Assembly: GCF_022271435.1 (NCBI RefSeq)
Contig: NZ_JAFIQY010000039.1
Location: 1 to 64,000 of the forward strand
DNA: 64,000 nucleotides
Direction of reading: 5' to 3'
Origin: Streptomyces monomycini
Lineage (GTDB): Bacteria; Actinomycetota; Actinomycetes; Streptomycetales; Streptomycetaceae
Below the pieces are notes generated by a model. The model did no database searches, was not told the DNA's origin, and was given only the letters and a program-made list of their open reading frames with translations. Position numbers and translations under genes: made by a program. Each line of letters opens with the position of its first letter. Within the stretch, counting starts at the first letter, position 1. Below, piece by piece: positions 40,187 through 50,415 of the stretch.

Positions 40187-41971
40187 TCAGTCTGCCCCGT
40201 CGCACCCGAACATGGTGAAGGCGGTGCTGATGAGGCCGATGTGGCTGAACGCCTGGGGGAAGTTGCCCAGCTGGCGCCCGGCGACCGGGTCGTACTCCTC
40301 GGCCAGCAGTCCCAGGTCGTTGGGCAGCCGCAGCAGCCGGTCGAACAGCTCCCGGGCCTCCTTCCGCCGTCCGGTCAGGTGCAGGGCCTCGGCCAGCCAG
40401 AACGAGCAGACCAGGAAGGTGCCCTCGTCGCCCGGGAGTCCGTCCACGGTGGTGGCGTCGGTGCTGTAGCGCCGTATCAGGCCGCCGTGCGCCAGCTCCG
40501 CGCGGACCGCGTCGACCGTGCCGACGACCCGCGGGTCGTCGGCGGGCAGGAAGCCGAGGCGCGGGATCAGCAGCGTCGCGGCGTCCAGCAGATCTGAGCC
40601 GTAGGACTGGGTGAAGGTGTTGCGCTCGGCGTCGTACCCCTTCTCGCACACCTCGCGGTGCACCTCGTCGCGCATCGCGCGCCAGCGGGCGACGTCCCCC
40701 TCCAGCTCCGGGTCGGACTCGACGGCCTTGATGGCGCGGTCGGCGGCGACCCACGCCATGATCTTGGAGTGCACGAAGTGCCGGCGGGGCCCGCGGACCT
40801 CCCACAGCCCCTCGTCCGGCTCGTGCCAGTGGGACTCCAGGAAGTCCAGCAGCGAGCGCTGGATGTTCCAGGCGTGCGGCTTGGACGGCAGTCCGGCGAC
40901 GCGCGCGATGTGGAAGGAGTCCAGCACGCCGCCGTACACGTCGAGCTGCCGCTGTTCGACGGCGGCGTTGCCGATGCGTACGGGGGTGGAGCCGGCGTAG
41001 CCGCCGAGCCAGGGCAGCTCGGCCTCCGGGAGCCGCCGCTCGCCGCCCAGGCCGTACATGATCTGGAGGTCGGCCGGGTTGCCGGCCACCGCGCGCAGCA
41101 GCCAGTCCCGCCAGGCCGACGCCTCGTCGGTGTATCCGGCGGTGACCAGCGAGTTGAGGGTCAAGGTGGCGTCGCGCAGCCAGCAGAAGCGGTAGTCCCA
41201 GTTGCGTACGCCGCCCAGTTCCTCGGGCAGCGAGGTGGTGGGGGCCGCGACGATGCCGCCGGTGGGCGCGAAAGTCAGGGCCTTGAGCGTGATCAGGGAG
41301 CGCAGCACCTCGGCCCGGTACGGACCGTCATAACGGCAGTGCGCCGCCCACGCCCGCCAGTCCTCCAGGGTGTGCTCCAGCGCCTCGTACGGGTCGATCT
41401 CGGCGGGGCGCGGCTCGTGCGAGGGGTGCCAGGTGAGGACGAACGCCACCCGCTCGCCGGCCGCGACGCCGAAGTCCGAGCGGGTGCTGAGCCCCTGCCC
41501 GTACGTCTTGACCTCCGGCTCGGTACGCAGCCACGCGGAGTCCGGCCCGGCCACCGCCACCCGGCACCGGCCGACGTGCCGCACCCAGGGCACGACCAGC
41601 CCGTAGTCGAAGCGCAGCCGCAGCACCCCCTGCATGGGGACGTCACCCTCCAGGCCCTCCACGATGCGTACGAGGTCGGGCGCGCGGTCGCGCTGCGGCA
41701 TGAAGTCGGTGACCTTCACCGAGCCGGTGGGGGTGTGCCAGACGGTGTCCAGGACGAGGGAGTCGCCGCGGTAGGAGCGTTCGGGCCGGGCGTCGGGGTC
41801 GGCGGGGGCGAGCAGCCAGTGCCCGTTCTCCTGGTCGCCGAGGAGCGCCGCGAAGCAGGCGGCGGAGTCGAAGCGCGGCAGGCACAGCCAGTCGACGGAG
41901 CCGTTCCGGCCGACCAGGGCGGCGGTCTGCAGGTCGCCGATGAGCGCGTGGTCCTCGATGGGTGCGTGCAC
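40187..41971 (-). CDS. glycoside hydrolase family 15 protein (glucoamylase/trehalase-like)
   Basis: 594 residues, no signal peptide. N-terminal IEDHALIGDLQTAALVGRNGSVDWLCLPRFDS is typical of intracellular GH15 enzymes related to mycobacterial trehalase; the (alpha/alpha)6 barrel includes GGVRNWDYRFCWLRDATLTL, and the catalytic Glu candidates are in HWHEPDEGLWEVRG and LLAEEYDP. Expected to hydrolyse alpha-glucosides such as trehalose or maltodextrin in the cytoplasm. GTG start with AAGGGA. Confidence 0.9.
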   Translation of the reverse strand: MHAPIEDHALIGDLQTAALVGRNGSVDWLCLPRFDSAACFAALLGDQENGHWLLAPADPDARPERSYRGDSLVLDTVWHTPTGSVKVTDFMPQRDRAPDLVRIVEGLEGDVPMQGVLRLRFDYGLVVPWVRHVGRCRVAVAGPDSAWLRTEPEVKTYGQGLSTRSDFGVAAGERVAFVLTWHPSHEPRPAEIDPYEALEHTLEDWRAWAAHCRYDGPYRAEVLRSLITLKALTFAPTGGIVAAPTTSLPEELGGVRNWDYRFCWLRDATLTLNSLVTAGYTDEASAWRDWLLRAVAGNPADLQIMYGLGGERRLPEAELPWLGGYAGSTPVRIGNAAVEQRQLDVYGGVLDSFHIARVAGLPSKPHAWNIQRSLLDFLESHWHEPDEGLWEVRGPRRHFVHSKIMAWVAADRAIKAVESDPELEGDVARWRAMRDEVHREVCEKGYDAERNTFTQSYGSDLLDAATLLIPRLGFLPADDPRVVGTVDAVRAELAHGGLIRRYSTDATTVDGLPGDEGTFLVCSFWLAEALHLTGRRKEARELFDRLLRLPNDLGLLAEEYDPVAGRQLGNFPQAFSHIGLISTAFTMFGCDGAD

Positions 41972-42000
41972 GCGGCGTCCCTTCCGTCGGCGACCGGCGG

Positions 42001-42834
42001 CTACTCCGTGCTGGCGACTGTACGGCTCAAGGGCTCGGCAGGGGCGGATTCGGCGGTGCCGTCGCCCTCCGCGGCGGCGAGCCGGTCCTTGCGCTCCCGG
42101 CGGACCAGGACGAACCAGCCGACGGGCACGGCCGCGGCGAACAGCCACCACTGCACCGCGTAGGCCATGTGCGGGCCGATGCTGTCGTGGTCCGGCTCGG
42201 GCACCAGCTCGGGCGTGCCGCCGGGCGGCTCCGGCGCGGTCTGCTCGATGTAGCCGCCGAGGACCGGCCGGTGCAGGGCCTCGGCCTGCCGCTCGCTGTT
42301 GATGAGCATGACCTGGCGGTCGGGCAGGCCGCGCTTGTCCTTGATGCCGCTGCCTTCGGTGGTCTCGTCCGCCATCATCCGGCCCGTGACGGTGACCCTG
42401 CCCTTGGGCGCGGCGGGCACGTCGGGGAAGCGGGTGAGGTCGTTGCCCGCGGCGATCCAGCCGCGGTTGACCAGGACGGTGGCGCCCTTGCGCGGACCCT
42501 GGTCCAGGACGAGCGGCGTCAGCACGTAGTAGCCGATGGTCTTCTCGTCGGCGGCGGTGCGCTGGCGGACCACGACCTCGTGCCGGGTGTCGTACGTGCC
42601 GGAGGCGGTGACCCGGCGCCACATGTCGTCGCGGGGCAGCGTCCGGCCGGGGGCGGTCAGGTCGGTGACCGGCACCGGGGCGGCGTGCAGGTTGTCCGCG
42701 ATGAGCTGGTTCTGCGCGACCCGGTGCTCATGGCGGTGGTACTGCCAGAACCCCAGCTTGATCATGACGGGGATCAGGACGAGGCCCACGAGGGTGAGGA
42801 TCACCCACTGCCGGGACAACAGGAAGCGGTACAC
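42001..42834 (-). CDS. SURF1-family membrane protein
   Basis: 277 residues with a transmembrane helix at each end (about 10-28 and 228-248) and an extracytoplasmic domain between, the layout of SURF1, an assembly factor of the aa3-type cytochrome c oxidase (heme a insertion). Family motifs KLGFWQYHRHEHR and VLVNRGWIAAGND are present. Starts at GTG 42834. Confidence 0.92.
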   Translation of the reverse strand: MYRFLLSRQWVILTLVGLVLIPVMIKLGFWQYHRHEHRVAQNQLIADNLHAAPVPVTDLTAPGRTLPRDDMWRRVTASGTYDTRHEVVVRQRTAADEKTIGYYVLTPLVLDQGPRKGATVLVNRGWIAAGNDLTRFPDVPAAPKGRVTVTGRMMADETTEGSGIKDKRGLPDRQVMLINSERQAEALHRPVLGGYIEQTAPEPPGGTPELVPEPDHDSIGPHMAYAVQWWLFAAAVPVGWFVLVRRERKDRLAAAEGDGTAESAPAEPLSRTVASTE

Positions 42835-42884
42835 CCCACGAGGGTACGACCGGGGCATCCGGCACCCCGCCGCCGGGGTCCGCC

Positions 42885-43118
42885 TCAGACCCGGTCGACG
42901 ATGCCCGCCTGCCCCTCGGCGCGGGCGCAGTGGGCGCCGCAGAACCAGCGCCCGGCGGCCTCCACGCCCTGGCCGATGATCTGGCACCGGCAGTGCTCGC
43001 AGATCGGCGCCATGCGGTGGATGGCGCAGGAGAAGCAGTCGAAGACGTGCACCGCGCCCTGTGCGTGCACCTCGAACGTCATGCCGTACTCGTTTCCGCA
43101 GACCTCACAACGTGCCAT
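42885..43118 (-). CDS. Cys-rich zinc-binding small protein (metallothionein-like)
   Basis: 77 residues with nine Cys: C4/C7, C28/C31, C40/C43/C45 and C60/C64, plus several His. The pairing looks like two treble-clef/LIM-type zinc knuckles rather than a disordered metallothionein, although such proteins are often labelled prokaryotic metallothionein. Function unknown; it lies between surf1 and an exonuclease gene on the same strand. Confidence 0.78.
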   Translation of the reverse strand: MARCEVCGNEYGMTFEVHAQGAVHVFDCFSCAIHRMAPICEHCRCQIIGQGVEAAGRWFCGAHCARAEGQAGIVDRV

Positions 43119-43181
43119 GCGCCACAGCGTGCGGGTGCGGCGGGTGGCGGGGCGAGCCTGCGGCAGGCGTGTTGTGGGGCT

Positions 43182-44213
43182 TCACCCGGACGCAGGCGCC
43201 GGGGCCACGTCCTGGAGGAGCTGCATGAAGGCCGCCTCGTCGATCACCGGCGTGCCGAAGGAGGCGGCCTTGGCGGTCTTGGAAGTGCGGGCTTCCGGGT
43301 CGTTGGTGACCAGCAGGCTGGTCAGCCGCGAAACACTGGTGGCCACGTGCAGTCCGGCCTCGATCGCGCGGTCCTCCAGCAGTTCGCGGTCGACGGAGGT
43401 GTCGCCGGAGAACGCCACCCGCATCCCCTGCACCAGCCGGGCACCCGGCTCGTACCGCCCCGGGTTCGGGTACGGGCAGGCGGGCCGCTTGCGCGACGGG
43501 CGCCAGCTGGTGGGCCGGTAGGCGGCCGCGGCCGGCCGCTGCCGGGGCGCCGCCGGGCCGTCCGCCCACTCGGTGAGCGGCTGGCAGGCCAGCAGCGGCA
43601 GGCGCAGGTTGGCCTGGGCGGCCAGCCGCAGACTGGGCCGGAACGCCTCCGCCAGCACCCGGGCGTCGTCGAGCGCGTGGTGGGCGTGCTGCTGGGTGAC
43701 GCCGTAGTGCGCGGCGAGGGACTCCAGCTTGTGGTTGGGCAGCGGCAGCCGCAGCTCCTTGGAGAGCGCGATGGTGCACAGCCGCTGCCGTACGGGCGCC
43801 TCGGTCTCGGCACGGGCGTACTCGCGGGCGATCATCGACCAGTCGAACATCGCGTTGTGGGCGACCAGGACGCGCCCCTCCAGCCGCTTCGACAGCTCGG
43901 GGACGATCTCCGGGAAGAGCGGCGCGGCGGAGAGCATGTCGCTCGTCAGACCGTGGATCCACACCGGGCCCGGGTCCCGCTCCGGGTTCACCAGGGTGTA
44001 CCAGTGGTCCTCGACCTCGCCGTGGATGTCGAGGCGGTACACGGCGGCGGAGACTATCCGGTCGTCGCGGGCCAGGCCGGTGGTCTCCACGTCGACGACC
44101 GCGTACCCCTTCGGATACGCGGCCGGCCAGGAGGCGGCCGCCTCCGGAGGGGACGGCTGCTGCCCGATCGCCGGGGTGATCGGGCGGGCTGCTGCCATAC
44201 GGTCTTCGAGCAT
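43182..44213 (-). CDS. DEDDh 3'-5' exonuclease with C-terminal BRCT domain
   Basis: About 343 residues. Exonuclease domain: YAVVDVETTGLARDDRIV (ExoI, Asp-Glu), VLVAHNAMFDWSMI (ExoII), HHALDDARVLAEAF (ExoIII, His and Asp). C-terminal BRCT-like domain from about residue 245: GMRVAFSGDTSVDRELLEDRAIEAGLHVATSVSRLTSLLVTND. Similar to the DnaQ-like/epsilon homologues of actinobacteria used in DNA repair. ATG at 44213; a GTG 6 nt upstream is possible. A TATCCT hexamer 8 nt before the ATG and no ribosome-binding site suggest a leaderless mRNA. Confidence 0.9.
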   Translation of the reverse strand: MLEDRMAAARPITPAIGQQPSPPEAAASWPAAYPKGYAVVDVETTGLARDDRIVSAAVYRLDIHGEVEDHWYTLVNPERDPGPVWIHGLTSDMLSAAPLFPEIVPELSKRLEGRVLVAHNAMFDWSMIAREYARAETEAPVRQRLCTIALSKELRLPLPNHKLESLAAHYGVTQQHAHHALDDARVLAEAFRPSLRLAAQANLRLPLLACQPLTEWADGPAAPRQRPAAAAYRPTSWRPSRKRPACPYPNPGRYEPGARLVQGMRVAFSGDTSVDRELLEDRAIEAGLHVATSVSRLTSLLVTNDPEARTSKTAKAASFGTPVIDEAAFMQLLQDVAPAPASG

Positions 44214-44582
44214 GGTCACTGAGGATACGGGCCCCCACTGACAGCGCCACCGCCCTCCCCGTACCGTCCGGCGCTCCGGCGCCGCCCGTGACGGTGCGGG
44301 CAGGCGCGGACGTGCGCGAACGCCGCGCGCGCGGCCACCGGTTGGGCCCCGATCGGGGGACGCGGCGACACGGTGGCGGGTGGTCCTCCGTGCGGTGCTG
44401 CCGGCTGCTCCCCTTCTGTGGCGCTACGTCGCACCCCTCCTGTGGCGTTACGTCGTAAAGGTCCGGTTCGGGGTGGTAGAGGGGTACGGGCCTGACCATT
44501 CCCCCTCCCTGACACTCCTTCTTACATACTTCTCGGTAACAACCCCTAGCGGGGGCCCCGTCGGCGCCTTTATGGTGCCGAC
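44214..44582. other. divergent intergenic region, exonuclease / sterol desaturase
   Basis: About 370 bp without a gene. It has a direct repeat TGTGGCGYTACGTCG at 44417-44431 and 44441-44455 (24 bp apart), an AT-richer stretch with TTAC-N10-GTAA (44522-44539), and a -10-like TATGGT 6 nt before the desaturase ATG. Confidence 0.65.
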
Positions 44583-45551
44583 ATGCCGCACCTGCCCGAT
44601 GTCGTGCTGTGGTCCGTGCCCGCTTTCGTCGTCCTCACCGTGGTGGAGATGGTGAGCTACCGCCTCCATCCCGACGAGGACGCCGCCGGGTACGAGGCCA
44701 AGGACGCGGCGACCAGCGTCGGCATGGGGCTGGGCAGCCTGGTCTTCGACGCGCTGTGGAAGATCCCGATCGTCGCCGTCTACTCGGCCGTCTACACACT
44801 GACGCCGCTGCGTGTGCCCGTCCTGTGGTGGACGCTGCCGCTGATGCTGCTCGCCCAGGACTTCTTCTACTACTGGTCGCACCGCGGGCACCACGTCATC
44901 CGCGTCCTGTGGGCGTGCCACGTCGTGCACCACTCCAGCGAGAAGTTCAACTTCACCACCGCCCTGCGCCAGCCCTGGACGACCTGGACGGTCTGGCCGT
45001 TCTACCTGCCGATGATCGCGCTCGGCGTGCACCCGGCCGCGGTCGCGTTCTGCTCGGGCGCCAACCTCGTCTACCAGTTCTGGGTGCACACCGAGCGCGT
45101 CGGCAAGCTGCCCCGGCCTTTCGAGTACGTCCTGAACACGCCCTCGCACCACCGGGTGCACCACGCTTCGCAGGGCGGCTACCTGGACCGCAACTTCGGC
45201 GGCATCCTCATCATCTGGGACCGGATGTTCGGCTCGTTCGTCCCGGAGACGGAACGCCCCGTGTACGGCCTCACCAAGAACATCCACACCTTCAACCCGC
45301 TGCGCGTCGCCACTCACGAGTACGCGGCCATCGCGCGCGACGTCCGGGCGGCGGGCAGCTGGAGCGAACGGGCAGGACGGGTGTTCCGGGGGCCGGGGTG
45401 GCAGCCGGCGGGGTTCGTGGACAACAAGGCACCAGAGAGGAGCGGGGCGCCCGGGAAGGGCGGGGCGCCCGAGGGCTCCAAACCCGTCGCATCCGCCAAA
45501 CCCGCCAAATCCGCCAACTCCACCGGCGCCACGAAGGAGCCCGTCGCGTGA
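44583..45551 (+). CDS. sterol desaturase/fatty acid hydroxylase superfamily protein
   Basis: 322 residues, four to five transmembrane helices and the di-iron His cluster of the superfamily: FFYYWSHRGHH, HVVHHSSEKFN, and TPSHHRVHHASQGGYLDRNFGG. Probably an oxygen-dependent hydroxylase or desaturase acting on a membrane lipid; substrate unknown. The last 50 residues are a low-complexity Lys/Ser/Ala tail. The stop overlaps the start of the lysoplasmalogenase gene (GTGA). Confidence 0.9.
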   Translation: MPHLPDVVLWSVPAFVVLTVVEMVSYRLHPDEDAAGYEAKDAATSVGMGLGSLVFDALWKIPIVAVYSAVYTLTPLRVPVLWWTLPLMLLAQDFFYYWSHRGHHVIRVLWACHVVHHSSEKFNFTTALRQPWTTWTVWPFYLPMIALGVHPAAVAFCSGANLVYQFWVHTERVGKLPRPFEYVLNTPSHHRVHHASQGGYLDRNFGGILIIWDRMFGSFVPETERPVYGLTKNIHTFNPLRVATHEYAAIARDVRAAGSWSERAGRVFRGPGWQPAGFVDNKAPERSGAPGKGGAPEGSKPVASAKPAKSANSTGATKEPVA

Positions 45552-46255
45552 CGACCGCCGCGCGCACCGCGCGGGTCCTGCTCGGCGCCTTCGCCGTGCT
45601 GACCGCCGTCCACCTCGGCGCGCTGCTCGCCGGGACCACCACCGTCGTCCATCTGACCAAACCGGCCCTGATGCCGGTCCTGGCCGGGTACGTGCTGGCC
45701 GCCGGAGCGCCCCGGCTGCTCGCCGTCGCGCTGCTCTTCGGCTGCGGCGGCGACATCCTCCTCCAGACCGGCGACGACGCGCTGTTCCTCGTCGGCATGG
45801 GCTCCTTCGCCGCCGGACACGTCTGCTACCTGGTCCTCCTCGCCCGGCGCGGCGCCTTCCCGGGCGGGCTCCGGCTCTCCGGACCGCTCGCCGCCTGCTA
45901 CACCGCCCTCTGGCTGGGCTTCGTCGCCCTGCTGTGGCCGGACCTGGCGGCGGACCTGCGGCTGCCGGTCGCCGCGTACAGCCTGCTGCTCACCGCGACG
46001 GCGTTCAGCGCCCTGCGGCTCGGGCCGCGGGCCGCGCTCGGCGGGCTGCTCTTCCTGCTCTCCGACGCGCTGCTCGCCACCGGTCTGGCCCATTGGCAGC
46101 AACCGCCCGCCGCCCAGTTCTGGGTGATGCTGACCTACGCGGCGGCTCAGTACGCGCTGGCCGACGGCGTACGGCGGACGTACACGGCAGGGGAGCGGGC
46201 CGGGGACGCGGAGGCCGCACGGGCGTACGGTGAGGTACGCAGTACCCCTGCCTGA
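45548..46255 (+). CDS. lysoplasmalogenase (YhhN family)
   Basis: 235 residues, eight predicted transmembrane helices. Family pattern LTKPALMPVLAGYVL, LLFGCGGDILLQ, FLVGMGSFAAGHVCYL and LFLLSDALLA, the YhhN fold that cleaves the vinyl ether bond of lysoplasmalogen. GTG start coupled to the preceding desaturase by a 4-nt overlap, so the two may work on related lipids. Confidence 0.88.
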   Translation: MTTAARTARVLLGAFAVLTAVHLGALLAGTTTVVHLTKPALMPVLAGYVLAAGAPRLLAVALLFGCGGDILLQTGDDALFLVGMGSFAAGHVCYLVLLARRGAFPGGLRLSGPLAACYTALWLGFVALLWPDLAADLRLPVAAYSLLLTATAFSALRLGPRAALGGLLFLLSDALLATGLAHWQQPPAAQFWVMLTYAAAQYALADGVRRTYTAGERAGDAEAARAYGEVRSTPA

Positions 46256-46308
46256 GCCGGTCCGGCCGTCGTAGGCCACCGGCCTGACCTGCGACGACGG
46301 CTGCGGAC

Positions 46309-46339
46309 TTGAGTCTCCCGCCGGGGGAGCCCCGACAGT
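46309..46339 (+). promoter_or_regulatory. MerR-type promoter of the MerR-DinB gene
   Basis: TTGAGT (46309-46314), 19-bp spacer, GACAGT (46334-46339), with CTCCC and GGGGAG arms in the spacer. The -10 ends 7 nt before the ATG at 46347. Points to autoregulation by the encoded MerR domain and a leaderless mRNA. Confidence 0.75.
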
Positions 46340-46346
46340 GGACGGC

Positions 46347-47888
46347 ATGAACGAGGACGACGGCGGCCTGCTGACGATCGGCGCGCTGGCCCGGCTCACC
46401 GGAGTCACGGTGAAGACGGTCCGGCGCTGGTCCGACGAGGGCCTGCTGCCGCCCGCCGCCCGTACCCCCGCGGGCTACCGGCTGTACGGCCCCGACGCGC
46501 CCGCCCGCCTGGAGACCGTGCGCACCCTGCGCGAACTCGGCATCGGCACCGCGGAGATCCGCGCCGTCCTGCACAGCCGGCGCACCGTCGCCGACACCGC
46601 CCGGCACTGGGCGGACGCGCTGGACGCGCAGATCCGCATGCTGCGGCTGCGGCGCGCCGTACTGCTGGCGGTGGCCGCGCGGGGGACCGCTGCCGAGGAG
46701 CTGCCGGACGTGCACCGACTGGCCCGCCTGACCGCCGCCGAACGGCGCCGTATCATCGAGGAGTTCGTCACGGACGCCCTCGACGGTGTGGACGCCCCCG
46801 CCTACCGCGCCGGCCTGCTGGCCGCCGCCCCCGACCTGCCCGAGGACCCGGCGCCCGAACAGCTCGGCGCCTGGATCGACCTGGCCGGACACGTCCAGCG
46901 TCCCGAGGTGCGGGCCGCGCTGCGGCGGCTGGCCGAGTACAGCGGCCGCACCAGCCCCGCCGTACCGTCCGCGACGGCCGTCGCGGACGCGGCGCGCGTC
47001 GCCCGCCTGATGCGCGAGCGCGGCGAGGCGGCCCTCGCCGCCGGTCTCGCCGCCGACTCACCGGCGGCGGAGCCCGTCGTGGCCGAGCTGGTCGCCGCCT
47101 GGCTGCCGACCCAGGCCGGCAGCGCCGGCACGGCAGGCCCGCCCGAGCGGGACGACGCCCGCGCGCGCCGCGCACTGCTGGAGCAACTGGAAGCCGCCGC
47201 CGAGCCGCACATCGAGCGGTACTGGCAGCTGATGTGCACCGCCACCGGCCGCCCACAGCCACCGCGTTGGGGCCCGGCGGGCGCCTGGACGGCCGCCGCG
47301 CTGCGTGCCCATCCCGAGCCCGGTCCCGGCCTTGTCCTGCCGCCCGCACCGGACGCGCAGCGCGCGCTGTACGTGTACGAGCGGGTGGCCGAACACGTCA
47401 CCGCGCTGGTCGACGCCGTACCGAGGGAAGCGCTGGAGCGGCCCACACCGTGCGACGGATGGACCGTACGGCAGCTCATCGACCACATGACGTGGGAAAA
47501 CCTCATGATCACCGCGATTGCCCGGGACGCGCCGCGCACCGACCAGGACGCCGACCACGCCGCGGCCTTCCGGGAATCGGTGGCCGGGCTGCGCGCCGCC
47601 TTCACCGGCAGCGGGATGCCGGAGCGTACGTACGGCCCCTACGAGGCGCCCGGCGCGCTCTTCGCGCAGCAGGCAGCGGTCGAACTCCTCGCGCACGGCT
47701 GGGACCTGGCCCGCGCGCTCGGCGCGCCGACCGGCCTGGCGCCGGAGGTCGCCGACGAGGTGCTGGCGGCGGCCCGCGGCATCTACGGGGCGGCGCCGCG
47801 TACGGAGGGCGGATCGTTCGCCCCGGAGCGGCCCGCGCCCGGTGGAGCGGGCGGAGCGGACCGGCTGGCCGCCTACCTGGGCAGGTGA
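46347..47888 (+). CDS. MerR-family regulator fused to a DinB/maleylpyruvate-isomerase-like domain
   Basis: 513 residues. Residues 1-75: MerR winged helix (LTIGALARLTGVTVKTVRRWSDEGLLPPAARTPAGYRLY). Middle: coiled-coil and a helical segment (about 80-310) with no family I recognise. C-terminus (about 330-513): DinB-like TIGR03086-type domain, ALERPTPCDGWTVRQLIDHMTWENLMI and ELLAHGWDLARALG, with the His residues expected for a metal site. A sensor whose ligand chamber is an enzyme-derived domain would be unusual. Start chosen at ATG 46347 by the promoter; GTG 46338 is 9 nt upstream. Confidence 0.85.
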   Translation: MNEDDGGLLTIGALARLTGVTVKTVRRWSDEGLLPPAARTPAGYRLYGPDAPARLETVRTLRELGIGTAEIRAVLHSRRTVADTARHWADALDAQIRMLRLRRAVLLAVAARGTAAEELPDVHRLARLTAAERRRIIEEFVTDALDGVDAPAYRAGLLAAAPDLPEDPAPEQLGAWIDLAGHVQRPEVRAALRRLAEYSGRTSPAVPSATAVADAARVARLMRERGEAALAAGLAADSPAAEPVVAELVAAWLPTQAGSAGTAGPPERDDARARRALLEQLEAAAEPHIERYWQLMCTATGRPQPPRWGPAGAWTAAALRAHPEPGPGLVLPPAPDAQRALYVYERVAEHVTALVDAVPREALERPTPCDGWTVRQLIDHMTWENLMITAIARDAPRTDQDADHAAAFRESVAGLRAAFTGSGMPERTYGPYEAPGALFAQQAAVELLAHGWDLARALGAPTGLAPEVADEVLAAARGIYGAAPRTEGGSFAPERPAPGGAGGADRLAAYLGR

Positions 47889-47903
47889 AGGGGAAACAGG
47901 GGT

Positions 47904-47931
47904 GGGGCCGGGCGGAGTGCCGCCCGGCCCC
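47904..47931. terminator. hairpin between convergent MerR-DinB and subtilase genes
   Basis: Perfect 12-bp stem, arms 47904-47915 and 47920-47931, 4-nt loop. Confidence 0.75.
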
Positions 47932-47966
47932 GTGCCTCGGGACCGTTCACCGGTCCGTCGGCCGCG

Positions 47967-49487
<1,521 letters not shown>

Positions 49488-49591
49488 GGGTACTCCACAT
49501 CATCCGTAAGACCGCCCGAACGCCGATTGCGTACGGGCAGGTGCATACCGCCGTCCGGGGGAATGGCCCCTGCGTGCGGCAAGTCCCCGTG

Positions 49592-49621
49592 AAGTTATCC
49601 GTGTCGACCACGGAACATCAA
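49592..49621 (-). promoter_or_regulatory. promoter of the subtilase gene
   Basis: TTGATG (49621-49616), 18-bp spacer, TAACTT (49597-49592) on the minus strand; the leader would be about 95 nt. Confidence 0.5.
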
Positions 49622-49997
49622 TGGATCAGGGAGAAAACCTGTCACAAGCCGCGGATTGATGTCCCGTCAGACCCTGGTGTCACGGACGGGTCACGTGGCC
49701 CCGGGAAGCGCGCCGCAGCGCCGCCAGGCTCAGCGGCGGCAGCACCGGCCGGCGGCCGTACCGGCGGCCCGGTGCCGTCCGTACGGGCCGCCGCGGGACC
49801 GCGGCGGCGGCGACGGGAGCGGGCAGCCGCACGGTTCCGTACGGGCGGCGGCCCGGCCCCGGGGGCTCGGTGTGCGGTGTGGACATCACACTCCGCCCGA
49901 CGAACGGGCCCGGCCGCGGTGGCGGCCGGCACCCGTGCTTCCTGCGGAATTCAACCAACCAACCACTGTCACTTCGGATGCCGCCCCTCTACGATGC

Positions 49998-50011
49998 GTG
50001 ATCCGGATCAC
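49998..50011 (+). promoter_or_regulatory. CRP-like palindrome at the DUF485-actP promoter
   Basis: GTGATCCGGATCAC is a perfect 14-bp palindrome with the CRP/FNR pattern GTGA-N6-TCAC. The -10-like TACGAT is at 49990-49995, so the site covers the expected transcription start, a position that would block rather than activate. Confidence 0.6.
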
Positions 50012-50067
50012 TTACGCACCCTTTATCGCCGGGCTCCGCCGTCCGCCCTACGCCACCAGGAGATTCC

Positions 50068-50415
50068 GTGAGCACCGCACCACCGCCCACCGGCCCGGGG
50101 CCGCACCGGCCGCCGGACTTCGCCGAGGTCCAGGCGAGCCAGGAGTTCGGCGAACTGCGTCGTTCGTACCGTTCGTTCGCCTTTCCGCTCACCGTCGCCT
50201 TCATCCTCTGGTACCTGCTGTACGTGCTGCTCTCCAGCTACGCGGGCGGCTTCATGGGCACCAAGGTCTTCGGCAACGTCAACGTCGCCTTCGTGCTCGG
50301 CATCGCGCAGTTCGTGACCACCTTCCTCATCGCCTGGTGGTACGCCCGGCACGCCGCCGCGAAGCTGGACCCCAAGGCCGAGGCGATCAAGTCCCGTGTG
50401 GAGGGTGACGCATGA
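50068..50415 (+). CDS. DUF485 membrane protein (YjcH-like)
   Basis: 115 residues with two transmembrane helices (about 40-62 and 75-97) and the family segment SQEFGELRRSYRSFAFPLTVAFILWYLLYVLL. DUF485 proteins are regularly encoded before ActP acetate permeases and are presumed accessory subunits. GTG start with AGGAG; its stop overlaps actP by ATGA. Confidence 0.9.
   Translation: MSTAPPPTGPGPHRPPDFAEVQASQEFGELRRSYRSFAFPLTVAFILWYLLYVLLSSYAGGFMGTKVFGNVNVAFVLGIAQFVTTFLIAWWYARHAAAKLDPKAEAIKSRVEGDA

Larger units (their letters stand above)
49488..50067. other. divergent intergenic region, subtilase / DUF485-actP
   Basis: 580 bp without a believable gene. Contains the subtilase promoter on the left, a GC-rich uninformative middle, and the candidate promoter plus CRP-like palindrome for the acetate uptake genes on the right (49967-50011). 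Confidence 0.7.

Noticed and set aside
46338..46346. GTG at 46338 as the MerR-DinB start
   Set aside because: It overlaps the -10 box; the ATG at 46347 is at the predicted transcription start.
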